64,000 nt of DNA from Typha latifolia (Eukaryota; Streptophyta; Magnoliopsida; Poales; Typhaceae): the NCBI GenBank assembly GCA_019914945.1, contig CM034110.1, positions 10,394,808 through 10,458,807 of the forward strand, written 5' to 3'. The notes beneath the pieces were generated by a model. The model ran no database searches, was not told where the DNA came from, and worked only from the letters and a program-made list of their open reading frames with translations. Made by a program: the position numbers and the translations under genes. Shown piece by piece: positions 13,301 through 24,672 of the stretch (positions are counted from its first letter, which is position 1; each line of letters starts with the position of its first letter).

Positions 13301-14462
13301 GGATTTCAAGAAGATGTTGCTCGAAAAGCACTGAAGGCTTCCGTAAGACTGATCTTATATTTTTGCCTTTCATGAGAAGCATCTGATACCGATTGCATTA
13401 AACTCTTATATTAGTTAAATGGAATAATTTCCTTTTTCAATTGTACTGTTTGCTGCTTCTTATTCTTAATACTGTTTACCAGTCTTCATCATTTCCATAT
13501 TCCATAGATTTATTTCATTTGACTAAATATAAAGGCTTTCTGGTTTGTCCTTTTCTTTTCTGAGTCTATTGAAGGTTGATTAGCTGATTTATGTCTAAAT
13601 ATTATGTAGGGTGGCAATATCGAGAAAGCGACAGACTGGATATTTAGCCACCCAGAAGCATCTAGTTCAGTGGACAGTGATGCTGCATCAAGCAATAATC
13701 ATGCTGATGACCCAGGAGTTCCAGATGGAAGCGGCAGTTAGTTTCTTCGACCTTTTTTTGCTTTCAATTTCATGCCTACTAGAGTATTAAAATGTGCATA
13801 TTTTCTAATCAGAAGTTTCCTTTTTGTTGTTCTGAAAATTTTGCCCTGATACTTCCATTTTCGTTACAAATTTTCCTTGCTTTATCTTTGAGCTTGGTAA
13901 TGATGTTATGCCTCTATTCCCTAAATTTTTTACTTGAACAATCAATACTTGGTTCTCAAACATATCTGCTGTGTCAATCCTTCTAGCTTATTGTAACCTG
14001 ATCGACTGAACTCTGCAGGACTCTTTGGTTTTCTTTGGAATATTTTGTCATGATTTATAATAGTGATTTTTCATGTCTTTCACTGATTTCTGCTAGTGCT
14101 CTAAGTAGTTGCACTACGTTTAGCAAAATATGATGAATCTCAGTATATTGCATTATGGCCGCCTTGTGGAGTCTTCGCTGTTTCATTTGTCTTATTTTCA
14201 TCCTTTTTTGGTTCTTTGAAATATTCTTTAAAATAAGATATGGTCCTGATTCTTTTTGTATCATCAATAAACTTGTTCCACAGGATACAAGCTGATGGCA
14301 CTGGTGAGCCACATGGGCACCTCCACTCAGTGTGGCCATTACGTGGCGCATGTGTATAAAGATGGAAGATGGGTTATCTTCAATGACAGCAAGGTTGGGG
14401 CATCAGTAAATCCGCCGAAGGACATGGGATATCTGTACTTCTTTGAGAGGATAAATAGTTAA
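3470..14462 (+). CDS. UBP14: Ubiquitin C-terminal hydrolase 14 (USP5/isopeptidase T type)
   Basis: This cysteine protease disassembles free Lys48-linked polyubiquitin chains in cytosol and nucleus. Twenty exons keep phase throughout: 3470-3565, 3653-3824, 4340-4452, 4533-4869, 5910-6004, 6707-6840, 6917-6973, 7085-7162, 8520-8574, 8639-8689, 10760-10840, 11537-11735, 11816-11873, 11969-12091, 12495-12583, 12696-12785, 12911-13084, 13215-13342, 13610-13736, 14284-14462. They encode 811 residues, close to the plant family length. Visible in order are a zf-UBP finger (WKCSKCDKTDNLWLN, exon 4), the Cys box GLVNLGNSCYMASTMQ with the catalytic Cys codon at 6918-6920, two UBA domains (exons 17 and 18-19, MGF and FGF signatures), and the His box QCGHYVAHVYKDGRWVIFND in the last exon. 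A start codon at 3455 is also in frame, but family members begin at the MEILRS equivalent, so 3470 was chosen. Intron 10 is about 2.1 kb and intron 4 carries a MITE. Confidence 0.95.
4232..4306. repeat. (TC)n(AC)n compound microsatellite
   Basis: About 40 bases of TC repeats run directly into about 34 bases of AC repeats, within UBP14 intron 2 and 33 bases before exon 3. Confidence 0.95.
5062..5709. mobile_element. hAT-like MITE in UBP14 intron 4
   Basis: A 648-bp non-coding element is flanked by an 8-bp direct repeat GTTTAATC (5054-5061 and 5710-5717). Its ends are imperfect inverted repeats: CACTGTTTTGAAAAGCGG on the left, and CAATGTTTTAAAAAGCGG on the right read in complement. An 8-bp target duplication and short CA-starting termini are typical of the hAT superfamily. 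The two ends are rich in GGCGGCC/GCCTAGGCG motifs while the middle is AT-rich. There is no transposase frame, so it would be non-autonomous. Confidence 0.8.
10310..10455. repeat. Purine-rich tract in UBP14 intron 10
   Basis: About 145 bases are strongly G+A biased on the plus strand, starting with a short GA microsatellite. No gene or transposon end could be supported around it. Confidence 0.5.
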
Positions 14463-14610
14463 AAGAAGACAAACCGATGAAATGTTTACAATCTTATAGT
14501 CTTGCCTATGGCGCAGAGAGATTAAGAGTCTTTGATGGTGACATTATTGAGCCTCCTGTGCTTCTGTATCACAGAAAGTAACTTTTGATGCATATGGATC
14601 ATCTCTTCAC

Positions 14611-14616
14611 AATAAA
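14611..14616 (+). terminator. Polyadenylation signal AATAAA for UBP14
   Basis: A canonical AATAAA lies 149 bases after the UBP14 stop codon, within AT-rich sequence. Confidence 0.55.
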
Positions 14617-15119
14617 AAACATTCTTTTAGTCTACGGCGCACTTGTCTTATGATGGCTTTTATCATCATGATATTTGCATCTGATTTTTGATATGCTTTG
14701 GTTGATGGTTTTACATATACATATACTGATATAACTAGTATCTATGTGCTATTTATCTGCCTAATTTGACATCGCTCTACAAGTAAGAAGCTGCTTGTGC
14801 ATTGTAGTTGAGCTGGAGGGAACGATTATTTCCTACTGAGTTAACTTACCTTCTTTCATACGATCTGTGGCATGGAAGGTCATCTTTGTGAACATGTACC
14901 TATTGTGCTTCTTAAATTCCATCTTCTTGGGGTTATTCTATTTCATACATTTTACTGATTACTCACACAGATGATTTTGTTAGAAATGTAACGGGCCTGT
15001 CCTAGCCAAATGTTGTGGTGGTTATTGCGATACCCATTTAATAAATCCATTGGTGGACGCCGTGCAAGCTCAAGCCAGGCCAGCTTAGGCTTCCACCTCT
15101 TTTCGTTTTGGTGCTTTTA

Positions 15120-15257
<138 letters not shown>

Positions 15258-15489
15258 ACAATGTAGGTTGCCATCCGAGAGAAGGGCTGGCGACAAATGA
15301 ACTGGCAGACTTAGACCACTAGCTAATCATCGGGTTGGATTAATCTCTCTGAGGTTACAAGAAAAGTAGTGATAGAAAAAGATAAATATTCAAATATTAT
15401 TTTCTTGTTTTCCCTTTGTTTATTTATTTAATTATTTATTTATTCTTCTTCTGCAGGGATAATTGAACGAACGGCGACATGCCACGAAA

Positions 15490-16748
15490 TTAGATTTGCC
15501 GGTCAGCCGTCTGGGAGTCTTTAAGGTCATCCGACGACGTCAAGCCGCCCGCTGACTGGAGGGCAAGTACGGTTACCGGCGTGCCGAAGCTAGGCTCTGA
15601 TCCCTTCGACGTCGACGCCAAATTATCCGTCATCTTGTTCAAACAATCCGTCAACTTCTCCTATTACGATAAACCACTATAAATAAAGGACGAGAGAGAG
15701 AGCTGAAAATGACGGTCGTTGCGTAATTACCTCATTTATGAAAGGGCACTCAGAGATAGCCGAACGAAAGGCGGGAAATTGGAACGGGAAGCACTCGAAT
15801 GCGGCGGAGAGCAGCGCCGCCGCCGCCACCACTGACGGCGAGAACTCCAAAAACTTCATCCCTACAACACACGCAATTCCCAAGACAACTGGAATTTGCA
15901 TTCAGCATTTCGACCCATAAAGCGAATCAATCGAAAGTTACCATTTTGGGCGTCGACGAAGGTAGCGGCGGATCGATCCTGGAGAGTGAGCAAGAAAGTA
16001 GGATCGGCGGGGGAGAAGAAGGAGAGGAAGTATCGAACGAAGGCGAAGGGGGTGATGGCTCGTGTTCGCCACTCCAAAGCGTAAAGGATAAGTTTCTCCA
16101 TCCTTGCGATCCATTCCGGCTTGAATTCGAACCTCATCCTCCTCTGAAACCATTAATTCGAAAGAAATTCACGGAGCAATCGAATCGAGAACTGTGAAAC
16201 GAAAGCACCTCTCGATGATTACGTACCTGGAGTTGGGCGAGGGAGAAACCTTCGCGCTTCATCTTGGAGGCGATCGATAAGCAAGCGACGGCGACGAAAC
16301 CAGGGACCCATTCTTCTTGGCTCTGCAACCAAACAACCAACCACATTAAAAGAGAAAATAGTCAATAAATAGGGTCAAGATGATAGCTTTTCTCGTTACT
16401 GGTGATCCAAGAAGCGAGAGGAAGCGGTCGAGGTAGTTGATGGCAAGGTAGGCTACGGTTTGATTAACAATTCTGGAGGACTGCGTCTGTGAAGATAGAA
16501 TAAGTTAATGCAGGGAACTATTCTAAGAGGGAATAAGAACACAAGGTTTTGAACTCTTGGGTGTTTCTTGATATGAGCTTATTTTTTATTACCTGATGGA
16601 TTACATCAACACTATCTCGGCGGAAGGCGAGATCAAGGGCATCTATACCAGTGACCATGTGCTCGGATTCCAGTGAGAAGAGCTCGGAGAAGAAGGCTGG
16701 GGTGTTCTCTTCTTGGAACCTGAGAGGGTTCTGCATATCCATATCCAT
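15490..16748 (-). CDS. CYCD6: D-type cyclin, CYCD6 subgroup
   Basis: Six minus-strand exons join in phase: 16748-16593, 16486-16400, 16322-16227, 16143-15942, 15861-15731, 15660-15490. They give 280 residues, short for a D cyclin but right for CYCD6. The N-terminal cyclin box reads RIVNQTVAYLAINYLDRFLS, then VPGFVAVACLSIASKM. The C-terminal fold follows with ALEWRTRAITPFAFV, then KFLEFSPSVVAAAALLSA and FECFPFQFP. The Rb-binding LxCxE motif found near the N-terminus of most D cyclins is absent, as in Arabidopsis CYCD6;1. That protein acts with CDKs in formative root-ground-tissue divisions under SHORT-ROOT/SCARECROW. The role here is inferred by family. Several Met codons cluster at the start (MDMDM); the first was used. 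A TATA box lies about 50 bases upstream. Confidence 0.9.
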
Positions 16749-16799
16749 TGCACTCAGAGATTAGAAATTAGATGTAGAGGGAGATGGGAGATGGTAAAC

Positions 16800-16807
16800 T
16801 ATTTATA
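16800..16807 (-). promoter_or_regulatory. TATA box of the CYCD6 gene
   Basis: TATAAATA on the minus strand, 51 bases upstream of the first ATG of the cyclin. This spacing implies a very short 5' UTR. Confidence 0.6.
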
Positions 16808-18487
16808 GAATTGGCCAAGAGAACACTGATAGGATGAAATCATATATGAGATGGACATTTGCATTTACCACCCTTCAGAAATATAAAATGATCATGGGAT
16901 GATGAAAATTTCATTCAAATAAATTGCTAATTGGTACATAATGTGTCCCGTTACATGCATGTTTAAAGAGCAAAGAGTATGTGATGGATTATTGACAGCA
17001 CAATAGTACATGAATTTTAAGATTTGTTCGCTTCGGCAAGTTCAGCTACGAGAATTTATTGAGGTTTAGTTATGCAGCCAATTCATGCATATTTGTCTTA
17101 GCCAAACATTCTTACAATAAATAATGACAAAATACTCTATATAGCTACTGATTATTGCATCTGTGACGTTCGCAACTTAAATAGTCTCTTACACTTTTTG
17201 CGATTTGCATTACATAAGTGGATGGATGCATGCAAAAATAAGCATTTGAAGAGGACAAATATGCAAAATAACGCATGGTTGCTGGCCAGTTTGTCAGCTA
17301 TATCTTCTAAAATTTCTTTCTTATTATGTTTTGAGCAAAGTGTATCACTGTAAATCTGTGCAATCTTATAGCAAATCTTATTTCCTTATTAGGAAGTTTG
17401 TGGGTGTGAGAAGTGATGAAGAAATACCTTCTATATATACATATATATAGATATGTATATATCACTTCCCTATTCAGGTCATGGTTATTAAGGCAACACT
17501 GTGGATCTCAATGGGTCTTGTCATATGGTTACTCATTTTCAGTACACTATCGCCTTGCAGAAACAAGAAGAAAAAAAAGGAAAAAGAATGAAGTGTCCTC
17601 AAACTAAATTCAAGAGCCTTGAGCCTCATATCCGGTATGAATAGAATGGATGGAAAATATCAAATTCAATCAGACCGTAAATTAACCCACACGGACATCG
17701 GACGTGCTTAGCTTCAGGCAAAATATAGCTCCTAATTTATAAGGCTAAATTATTTACTCAATCAGAACATAGATGTGGTGAGACACCCTTTGGATATAGT
17801 GTGTTTGTTATATTAATTAGCTGAACCCTTTAGCTTTTGAACCATGATTACCAATTGTATAAATAACTAGATCAGATATTGACAAGGGAACATTTTGTTC
17901 ATTTCTAAACACAACTTAAGAATATGAAATTGGACCAAATTTAAACAATATCGTTGCCAAAGAAAATGTACACTACAAAGTTTTTTTTTTCCTTTAAGAG
18001 CTAATGTACACCATGAAATCTAAATTTTCAATGTGGATATCTTTAATTAATTCATGTATATATGCCTTCTAGTATCAGTGACTGAAGTGTAGATCGTTAT
18101 ACAGTTTTTCCAGTACTATATAATTGACTGTGCAGATTCTGTATAACATTAGCCAACTACTAGTTGCAAGATCTCATGAGTCTTAGAATTCTTTGTAAAC
18201 ACATACCTGCCATCAGCAAGAGATGCAACTTTTAAACATTGATGCCAATCTGATTCTTGTTGAATGTATACTATCCTATCACAACTTGATTTGTCAAGTC
18301 TTCTCCATGAAGAATCACAAATACGGGCTTTTCAATAACTGAAGGATGAAAGAGGTGCATATTCTTGTCAATCCTTTTGCGCCTCCAGCAATGAATGCAT
18401 GAGGATGCCCTTTAGGACTTCCATTGTTATTCCTTCAATTACCATCCTTATATCTGGCTCTAACTAGTTCACAAGGACAATTACTTG
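16808..18487. other. Intergenic region between CYCD6 promoter and PPR 3' end
   Basis: About 1.7 kb of AT-rich DNA. It should hold the cyclin promoter (right to left) and the 3' UTR of the PPR gene. No coding motif, RNA gene or transposon end is recognisable. Confidence 0.65.
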
Positions 18488-20210
18488 TCACCAGTAATCT
18501 TTGCAAGAACAGGTACCTTCTTTGAACAGATGGAAACGCATCCTGTCTCTGACAATGATTTCTCGACCATAAACTTTCGATATAAGCTTGGTTACAAGAT
18601 GACAATCCCTACATACTCTGAGGTTCTTCACCACCCGAATAGACATGCCATCCTCTGTACTAAAAAGAGCGAGGGCAATTGCCAACTTCTCACTATGACG
18701 AGAAAGTGCATCTTCCTTTTCTTCATCTTCTATGTCAAGCAGCACTTCCTTCTTGTCTGGGAGATATCCCTCCAATCTTATGCGACCCTCAATCTCTTCC
18801 CACTTTGCCAATATATCTTTCATCTGTGGATGAGACATATCTCCTACAATGAACTGGTGGACATTTCCTCTAATCTCAACTGAACTACATCCTGGAGTCT
18901 TCTCCACTCCTCTCTTCTTCATTAAACATCTGATGTTTTTAGCATCGGAATGTCTCCCTGAAGCAGCATATATATTGGCCAAGAGGACATAAACACCGCT
19001 ACTGTCTGGCTCCAAACGGATCAAATGCCTGACCACGTATTCAGCCAATTCCACATTTCGATGAAACCTACATCCTGCCATCAAGGCTCCCCAGATAAGG
19101 GCATCAGGCTCCATCGGCATACTCTCAACCAAACGTCTAGCCTCATCAAGTAAGCCATTACGCGCTAGGAGGTCCACCATGCACCCATAATGCTCAATCT
19201 TTGGTTGAATGCCATATTGCCTAACCATGGACTCAAATATCTTACGACCCCTGTCAACCAATCCAGCATGTGTGCAAGCACAGAGTGCACTGATGAAGGC
19301 AATGTCATCAGGCACAACACCAAGTCTCTCCATCTTTGAGAAGAACTGCAGTGCCTCCAAAGCCCGGCCATGCATCGCAAGCCCTTTAATCATCGTCGTC
19401 CAAACCAACAAGTTCTTCTCCCTCATCTCATTAAACACCCTCAGGCCCAACTCCACCTCTCCACACTTTGCATACATATCAATCAACGACGTGCCCAAAA
19501 ACATGCTCATCCTAATCCCATTGTTCTTCAAATAGCTATGGACCCACTTGCCAAGCTCCAGAGCCCCCAGATGTGCGCACGCAGCAAGAACACCAACCAG
19601 AGTCGTATCGTCAGGCTGGAACCCCTCAGTCTGCATCTGCGAAAACAAGCCCAAAGCCTCCTTTGAGCATCCTCGCTGGACATACCCAGAAATAATGGCG
19701 CTCCAAGAAACCACATTTCTCATAGGCATTTCATCGAATAACTTTCTAGCATTAACCAAGTCGCCGATCCTGGCATAGCCACTAATCATGGAGTTGAAGG
19801 AAACAGTGTCCACTTGTCGAGCGCCGTCGAGGAGCCTTCTGGCGTCATCTACGCGCCGGATGACGGAGTGGAAGTGGATGAGGGCGTTGTTGACGAAGAG
19901 GTGGGAGTCGAGTCCGAGCTTGAGGGCGTGGGCGTGGGCCGAGAGGCCCTGGGGAGCGGCGGGGATAAGAGAACAGGCTTTGAGGAGGAAGGGGTAGGTG
20001 TGCGTGTCGGGATAGAGGCCAAAGCGGAGGATTTGGGCATAGAGGGGGATGGAGTTGAAGGGAGAGTTGGTGCGGGAGTGGGCTCGGATGAGAGAGTTGT
20101 GTAGATAGACGCTGGAGCGGAGAAGACCGGAGGTGGTGAGGTGGGCTTGGATTTGGTGGAGGTGGTTGGGGTGGGCGCAGCGAGGGATGAGAGCCGGCAA
20201 GTCGGGGATC

Positions 20211-20212
<2 letters not shown>
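18488..20212 (-). CDS. Pentatricopeptide repeat protein, PLS class with E and DYW domains
   Basis: An intronless frame of 574 residues from the ATG at 20212. Tandem PPR motifs are plain, for example VSFNSMISGYARIGDL, VVSWSAIISGYVQRG, TSLIDMYAKCGEVELG and VWTTMIKGLAMHGRA. They are followed by an E/E+ region and a complete DYW deaminase-like domain with the HxE motif (SRHSEKLAIA), the CxxCH motif (VCRDCH) and the terminal CSCKDYW. DYW-PPR proteins act in mitochondria or plastids in C-to-U RNA editing, so this is a candidate editing factor whose target cannot be read from sequence. The frame continues in frame upstream to 20350 through a CT tract that would encode a run of Ser-Leu. I chose the ATG after that tract. 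GC content rises strongly toward the 5' end. Confidence 0.93.
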
Positions 20213-20250
<38 letters not shown>

Positions 20251-21137
20251 GGAGGAAAAGGAAGAGGAACTGTTGCATAAAGCACCCTACACTATTGTTT
20301 TTAATTGATTTCCGATTTGAACCCCCCAATCCCATGTCCCAACGGTTCACTATTTAAAAAAAAAAATCTAGACTTACTTTAATCCCAAAATCCCAAAAGA
20401 TTTAGAAGAAGGGTAGCAACGAAGTTATAGTCGTATTGTCGAACTATGCCATAATTTTGGTAGCTAAACACTTTTTTGATTAGTCTTAAATTGATTTAAC
20501 AGGCTAGCCCTAAATAGATGACTGTTTAAACTATTTGGAAAAAGTAACTCTAGTATAACTTTTGAAATTGTTGTTTAGACAAGGAATCTTTAATCGGTTT
20601 GTCAAATACACCAATATATCAGGAAAACGAATTCTAAGGCTTGCTGGGCGCTGGCGGAAGAAGAAAGGTATCATATCAACTGGAGTTAATAGTTCCAATT
20701 TATCTTGTGTAATGCTTGGGGAAGATGGTCATGGTCATGGTCACGGTCCTTGGTTAACATTTGCTTCTTTCATCACTACAGGTTGTATACATTATGTTGA
20801 TCTGACCCAACAAAACATGGCCCAAATTCCTTTAATACACTAGTATTCACTAGATATATATATATATATATATATATTCCACATATAATTTTATAACATT
20901 TATAGCAATTCACTTCATCAGATTTCCCATTCCAAATTTCACTTTGCTGACGGAAAACATGAGACTTGCTACATACTAGAAAAGAAGAAGAAGAAGAAAA
21001 TTAGCAATGATTTTTTTTCCCGTCAAAATTGATATTACTTTTATACATTGAGGCAAAAAAGAATAGAGATTGAGATCCCCAGCAGGCAGCAGTACATCTT
21101 TCCTGTAGACAAACTTGGAGAGCGGTACATCTTTTAT
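20213..21137. other. Intergenic region between PPR 5' end and wound-responsive gene 3' end
   Basis: It contains the GA/CT tract of the PPR leader, a (TA)n run near 20856-20876, and a stretch at 20785-20830 that resembles sequence near 52.5 kb. No gene is supported. Confidence 0.6.
20214..20248. repeat. (GA)n/(CT)n microsatellite at the PPR start codon
   Basis: About 35 bases of perfect GA repeat on the plus strand (CT on the coding strand), beginning two bases upstream of the chosen PPR ATG. Confidence 0.95.
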
Positions 21138-21422
21138 TTAATTAGGTCCCCAGCAGATAAGGTAATACGCTTTCTGCAGAGACTCCTCCGATCGCTTGGC
21201 TCTGAAGCCATTGCCGAATCCAGTTTTATTCCCTCCCTCCATGGAAGAAGAAGAAGAAGTCATTCTTGTGGGCTTGGAGATGGATGCCATTCTGCCGTGG
21301 GCGTGGTGGTAGAGAGACTTCAAGGCGTAGTTCCATCGGCAGAGTCCAGCTTGATCCTTGAGCGCTTCCACTGCTCCCACGCTCGCTGCTACGATCAGAG
21401 ACGCCTTGCTCGCAGAACCCAT
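21138..21422 (-). CDS. Wound-responsive family protein (DUF3774)
   Basis: A single-exon gene of 94 residues. It carries the family signature: SKASLIVAASVGAVEALKDQ and GLCRWNYALKSL near the N-terminus, a Ser-rich middle, and the tail ESLQKAYYLICWGPN. These small plant proteins are induced by wounding, hypoxia or jasmonate, and their biochemical role is unknown. The frame opens at a Met at 21473, but relatives begin at a short MxxxSKA start, so 21422 was used. A TATA-like TATATAA lies near 21608-21615 on the minus strand, about 190 bases upstream. Confidence 0.9.
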   Translation of the reverse strand: MGSASKASLIVAASVGAVEALKDQAGLCRWNYALKSLYHHAHGRMASISKPTRMTSSSSSMEGGNKTGFGNGFRAKRSEESLQKAYYLICWGPN

Positions 21423-22028
21423 CGAACTCTCTTCTCCTCTCCGATTTTGATTAAACTCCTCTAGTGGATCCAAGGATTGATAGCAAGGATAAAAAAAAAA
21501 AGGTTAGGTTAACGCGTTTATAATGTAATTAAGAAAGTGGGGGGTGAGAGAGTTAGCTGCTGCTGGTATTGCAATTGGATCTCCCTTGTTTCCAGGAATT
21601 CCGGGGGCTATATAATATCAAAACTTTGACCGTATCATATGATATCAAAACCGACCACAGGAAGTAGGTTTTAATAAATAGTGGCTTAATCGGGAGCCAT
21701 CCAAGCCAAAACAGTTGGCTTGGATGGTTTGAGTGAATTGACAGCGTAGCAATCACAAGTAACCCAGTCGCAAGAAATTGCTGCATGCAGCACGTGCCGA
21801 ATCAAGGATAAACCATCAACAAAAACCAAAACAAGCATTGGAGAGAACCCGTGGGTTGGATGCCAACGGGAATGCCAAAACAGGAATGCCAATAGACACC
21901 GACACCGACACGACACTTAACACCACCTAGGCTATCAATAATCTCCAATCCCCCGGTCTCCTCCTCTTTGCCTTGGTTTTTCGTGCAGCAAACAACCCGC
22001 AAATTAAAACACCACCTCAGAGATAGGC
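21423..22028. other. Shared divergent promoter region of two small genes
   Basis: About 600 bases between the two head-to-head small genes. A TATA-like element for the left gene is present near 21608-21615. No other coding sequence is recognised. Confidence 0.5.
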
Positions 22029-22234
22029 ATGTGCAACGCACGCGACTGCAGGTGGGAGGCCACCTTCCGCACGGTGCAGAAGAAGACCACCGCCACCAAG
22101 CAGCCGGCGAAGGGGAAGGACGATCGGAAAGCCCTCTCCTCCGTGCGGGACAACAAAGAGAGATTCGGTGGTGATGTTAGCAGGGAGAAGGAGAGGGCGG
22201 AGAAAGTAATGCATTTGCTCGTTTGGGGGCCCAA

Positions 22235-22238
<4 letters not shown>
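22029..22238 (+). CDS. Small basic protein with wound-responsive-like WGPN tail
   Basis: A 69-residue frame, rich in Lys and Arg, ending VMHLLVWGPN. The last ten residues resemble the C-terminal motif of the DUF3774 wound-responsive family, and a clear member of that family lies head-to-head with it about 600 bases away. The N-terminal two thirds (CNARDCRWEATFRTVQ onward) do not show the AASVGAV motif of that family. This is therefore a diverged relative, the last exon of a larger gene, or a different small family. A TA microsatellite begins at the stop codon. Function is unknown. Confidence 0.5.

Positions 22239-22267
<29 letters not shown>
22236..22267. repeat. (TA)n microsatellite
   Basis: A perfect TA tract starts at the stop codon of the small WGPN-tail gene. 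Confidence 0.95.
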
Positions 22268-22270
<3 letters not shown>

Positions 22271-23472
22271 TTATTACTTCTTGGATTGTTACTTTTATTG
22301 TATTGTATTGATTCACATATCATTATTATTCTTGGATTTATTTGATTATATCACATTCAGATTCATTGCTTTTTCTTTCTTTTTTTCCCCCTCCCTTTCT
22401 TTCCTTTTCCTTCTTCCATTTGCCATTTGTATTGGTGCGTTGATGATCTTCGTGCGCTGCACCCGGCGTGCAACCTGTTGATTTTGTAATTATGCACTTG
22501 TTCGAACCCAATTTTTACTTGGGCCATTAAGATTTTGCCAGGTCCTTCTTAATATCCATAGCCCAATGGCCCAAGTGCCAAAGTTCACCAGCCTCAATCT
22601 GGCGATAAAATACCCTAGTCCATTTAATAATCTTGGGCCTGACAAGCCATTACTGTTCTTATACCTGATTTGTTAGGCCTTTTCTTGACCCAAATTATCT
22701 TGGGCACATATATTACTATTAGACATCCAATATCCAATCAAATGTATTACTAGTTAATAGATGATAAATTTAATCAACATTCTCTGATGCCTAGTGGTAC
22801 ACTGGTATGCTACTATTCTTGTGCAGTTTTCAATTTCAACATTCCATAGTTCACTTACTTTGGAGAGCGATAAAGATCAGGTGCACTCAAGAAGATTTGA
22901 CATAGAATTTAGTGGAAGACAAAAGAAGAGAAGTAAGAAGGAACATGAATTGCGGTGCAACAAGCAACATGGAGATTAAGTCATGTTAGTGATGATGACA
23001 AAAGATTATGTTACTCAGAACCCGAATGGTCTTTTCTTGCAGAAACAATAATAAAGTAAGCCTTCTAACTGTAATTCACGGGATATATCGGTTGCCGTCC
23101 TGAACAATTAAACCTCAAAAATTCTCTCATCATAATACAATAAACTGTAATTCCTTCCAAATTCATTTGATCCCAACTGGTACTAGTGCTTATATGTAAA
23201 AGCCACTCTGTTCTCTTTTGGTAGTTACAGATAGTCTTATATCTTAACCTCCATTACCAACTTGCTTGCTTGCCTAAAATATGTGTGTGTATAAATATCA
23301 CACAGAGCTCTTTCTATGGATACCACACCTGAACAGCTAGTGCGAATAGGCGTACATGGGGGCGACTAAGATAGTAGTATGCTACAGATTGGACAAAATT
23401 AATGTTAGATATACATACATATATATTATGCCATGACATCTTCCATTAAAGTGACATAAGTCATTCCAGAGA

Positions 23473-23510
23473 GGAATAGGAATAGGAATAGGAATAGGAA
23501 TAGGAATAGG
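23473..23510. repeat. (GGAATA)n hexanucleotide array
   Basis: Six perfect copies of GGAATA are followed by a mismatched copy (GGAATT). Confidence 0.95.
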
Positions 23511-24629
23511 AATTGGAATAAGAATAATACCTAAGGTTGGCACACTTTTATAAAAGTACAATACCATGATCGACGAGAATCTGTACTGATTGCATTATCT
23601 ACATGTGATTCCAGATCATAAAGTCCTTCAGCCAGAGGAAAACACTAGTAAAGCAACTATTATTCTGCGCAGAATAACCACAACCTTTTCTCAACTAAAC
23701 AAAGATGGAAGCAGCTAGTTCTCTTCTTGTCCATTTCCTTAAATATAATTTATGCCAGCAATTTGATGAATAAGAAGACAGCAAGTAATGCACCGAAAGT
23801 CACGGAGTTGCTGCTCAAAATCCTTAATTTGCAAACTATTGTTCGTTGGACTGCCCAGTCCACTGAAGGCCTTTGTATTTATGCTTAGTAAACTCAGGAG
23901 GAGAACAAAAAAGAAAAAAACAAAACAAAAATTGTCAATGGAGGAGGAGCAAGTTGCCATTTCTTTATGATTATATATAGGTAAACACCAACCACACCCA
24001 ACAGTTAGTCTCATGTTCTTTATTTGCAAAACCATTACATTAATCATGAGACGACTAGTTAATAACAAAGGTAGGGATGGGTAATTATCAAAGCCAATTT
24101 AATTATCTTCAACCCTCACAAGAAGTAAAATTGCAATGGGTAAAAACGACACAGAGATTATTGTAGTAGGATTCAAATGGAACGACGACACGACCAAGTT
24201 AGATGAAACTCTTCTCACTGTATCTGAGGTGGGTAAAAGAAAAGAAAAAGTAGTGCCCTCATTAATAGTTGTGGGGGCCCGGGCCTGGGCCCGGACCCCG
24301 GCCGGGGGATGATATGAACTAATAAGTAACCTCTCCAAGACTTTTCCCCACCACCCCACCAAAGTCAACTGCCCCCCAACCTCGCCCATTAAATCCTAAT
24401 CCCCCTAATTTATTAATTTATTTATTTTTAACAAGGAAGGCAAACCATCCCATTCCACTATTCCAGTACGTACTATTGTCGACGCCTCTAATGGTCACCG
24501 CCGCGCTAATAAATGCATGAGAATAATCTCACCGTGGAGGTGCTCAGATAATATATAGATTGGGGCCCCGCCCCGGAGGAATAAGAGGCAATGAGAATTA
24601 GAGAAGAAGAGAAAAGGGAGGTTAAGGAA

Positions 24630-24672
24630 TAGAGAGAAGAGAGAAGAGAGAAGAGAGAAGAGAGAAGCGAGA
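24630..24672. repeat. AGAGAAG heptamer array in VAP leader region
   Basis: Five to six near-perfect copies of the 7-mer AGAGAAG (purine only), about 340 bases upstream of the VAP start. Confidence 0.85.

Noticed and set aside
22440..22515. A tRNA B-box-like GTTCGAACCC
   Set aside because: No A box, acceptor stem or cloverleaf could be placed around it.
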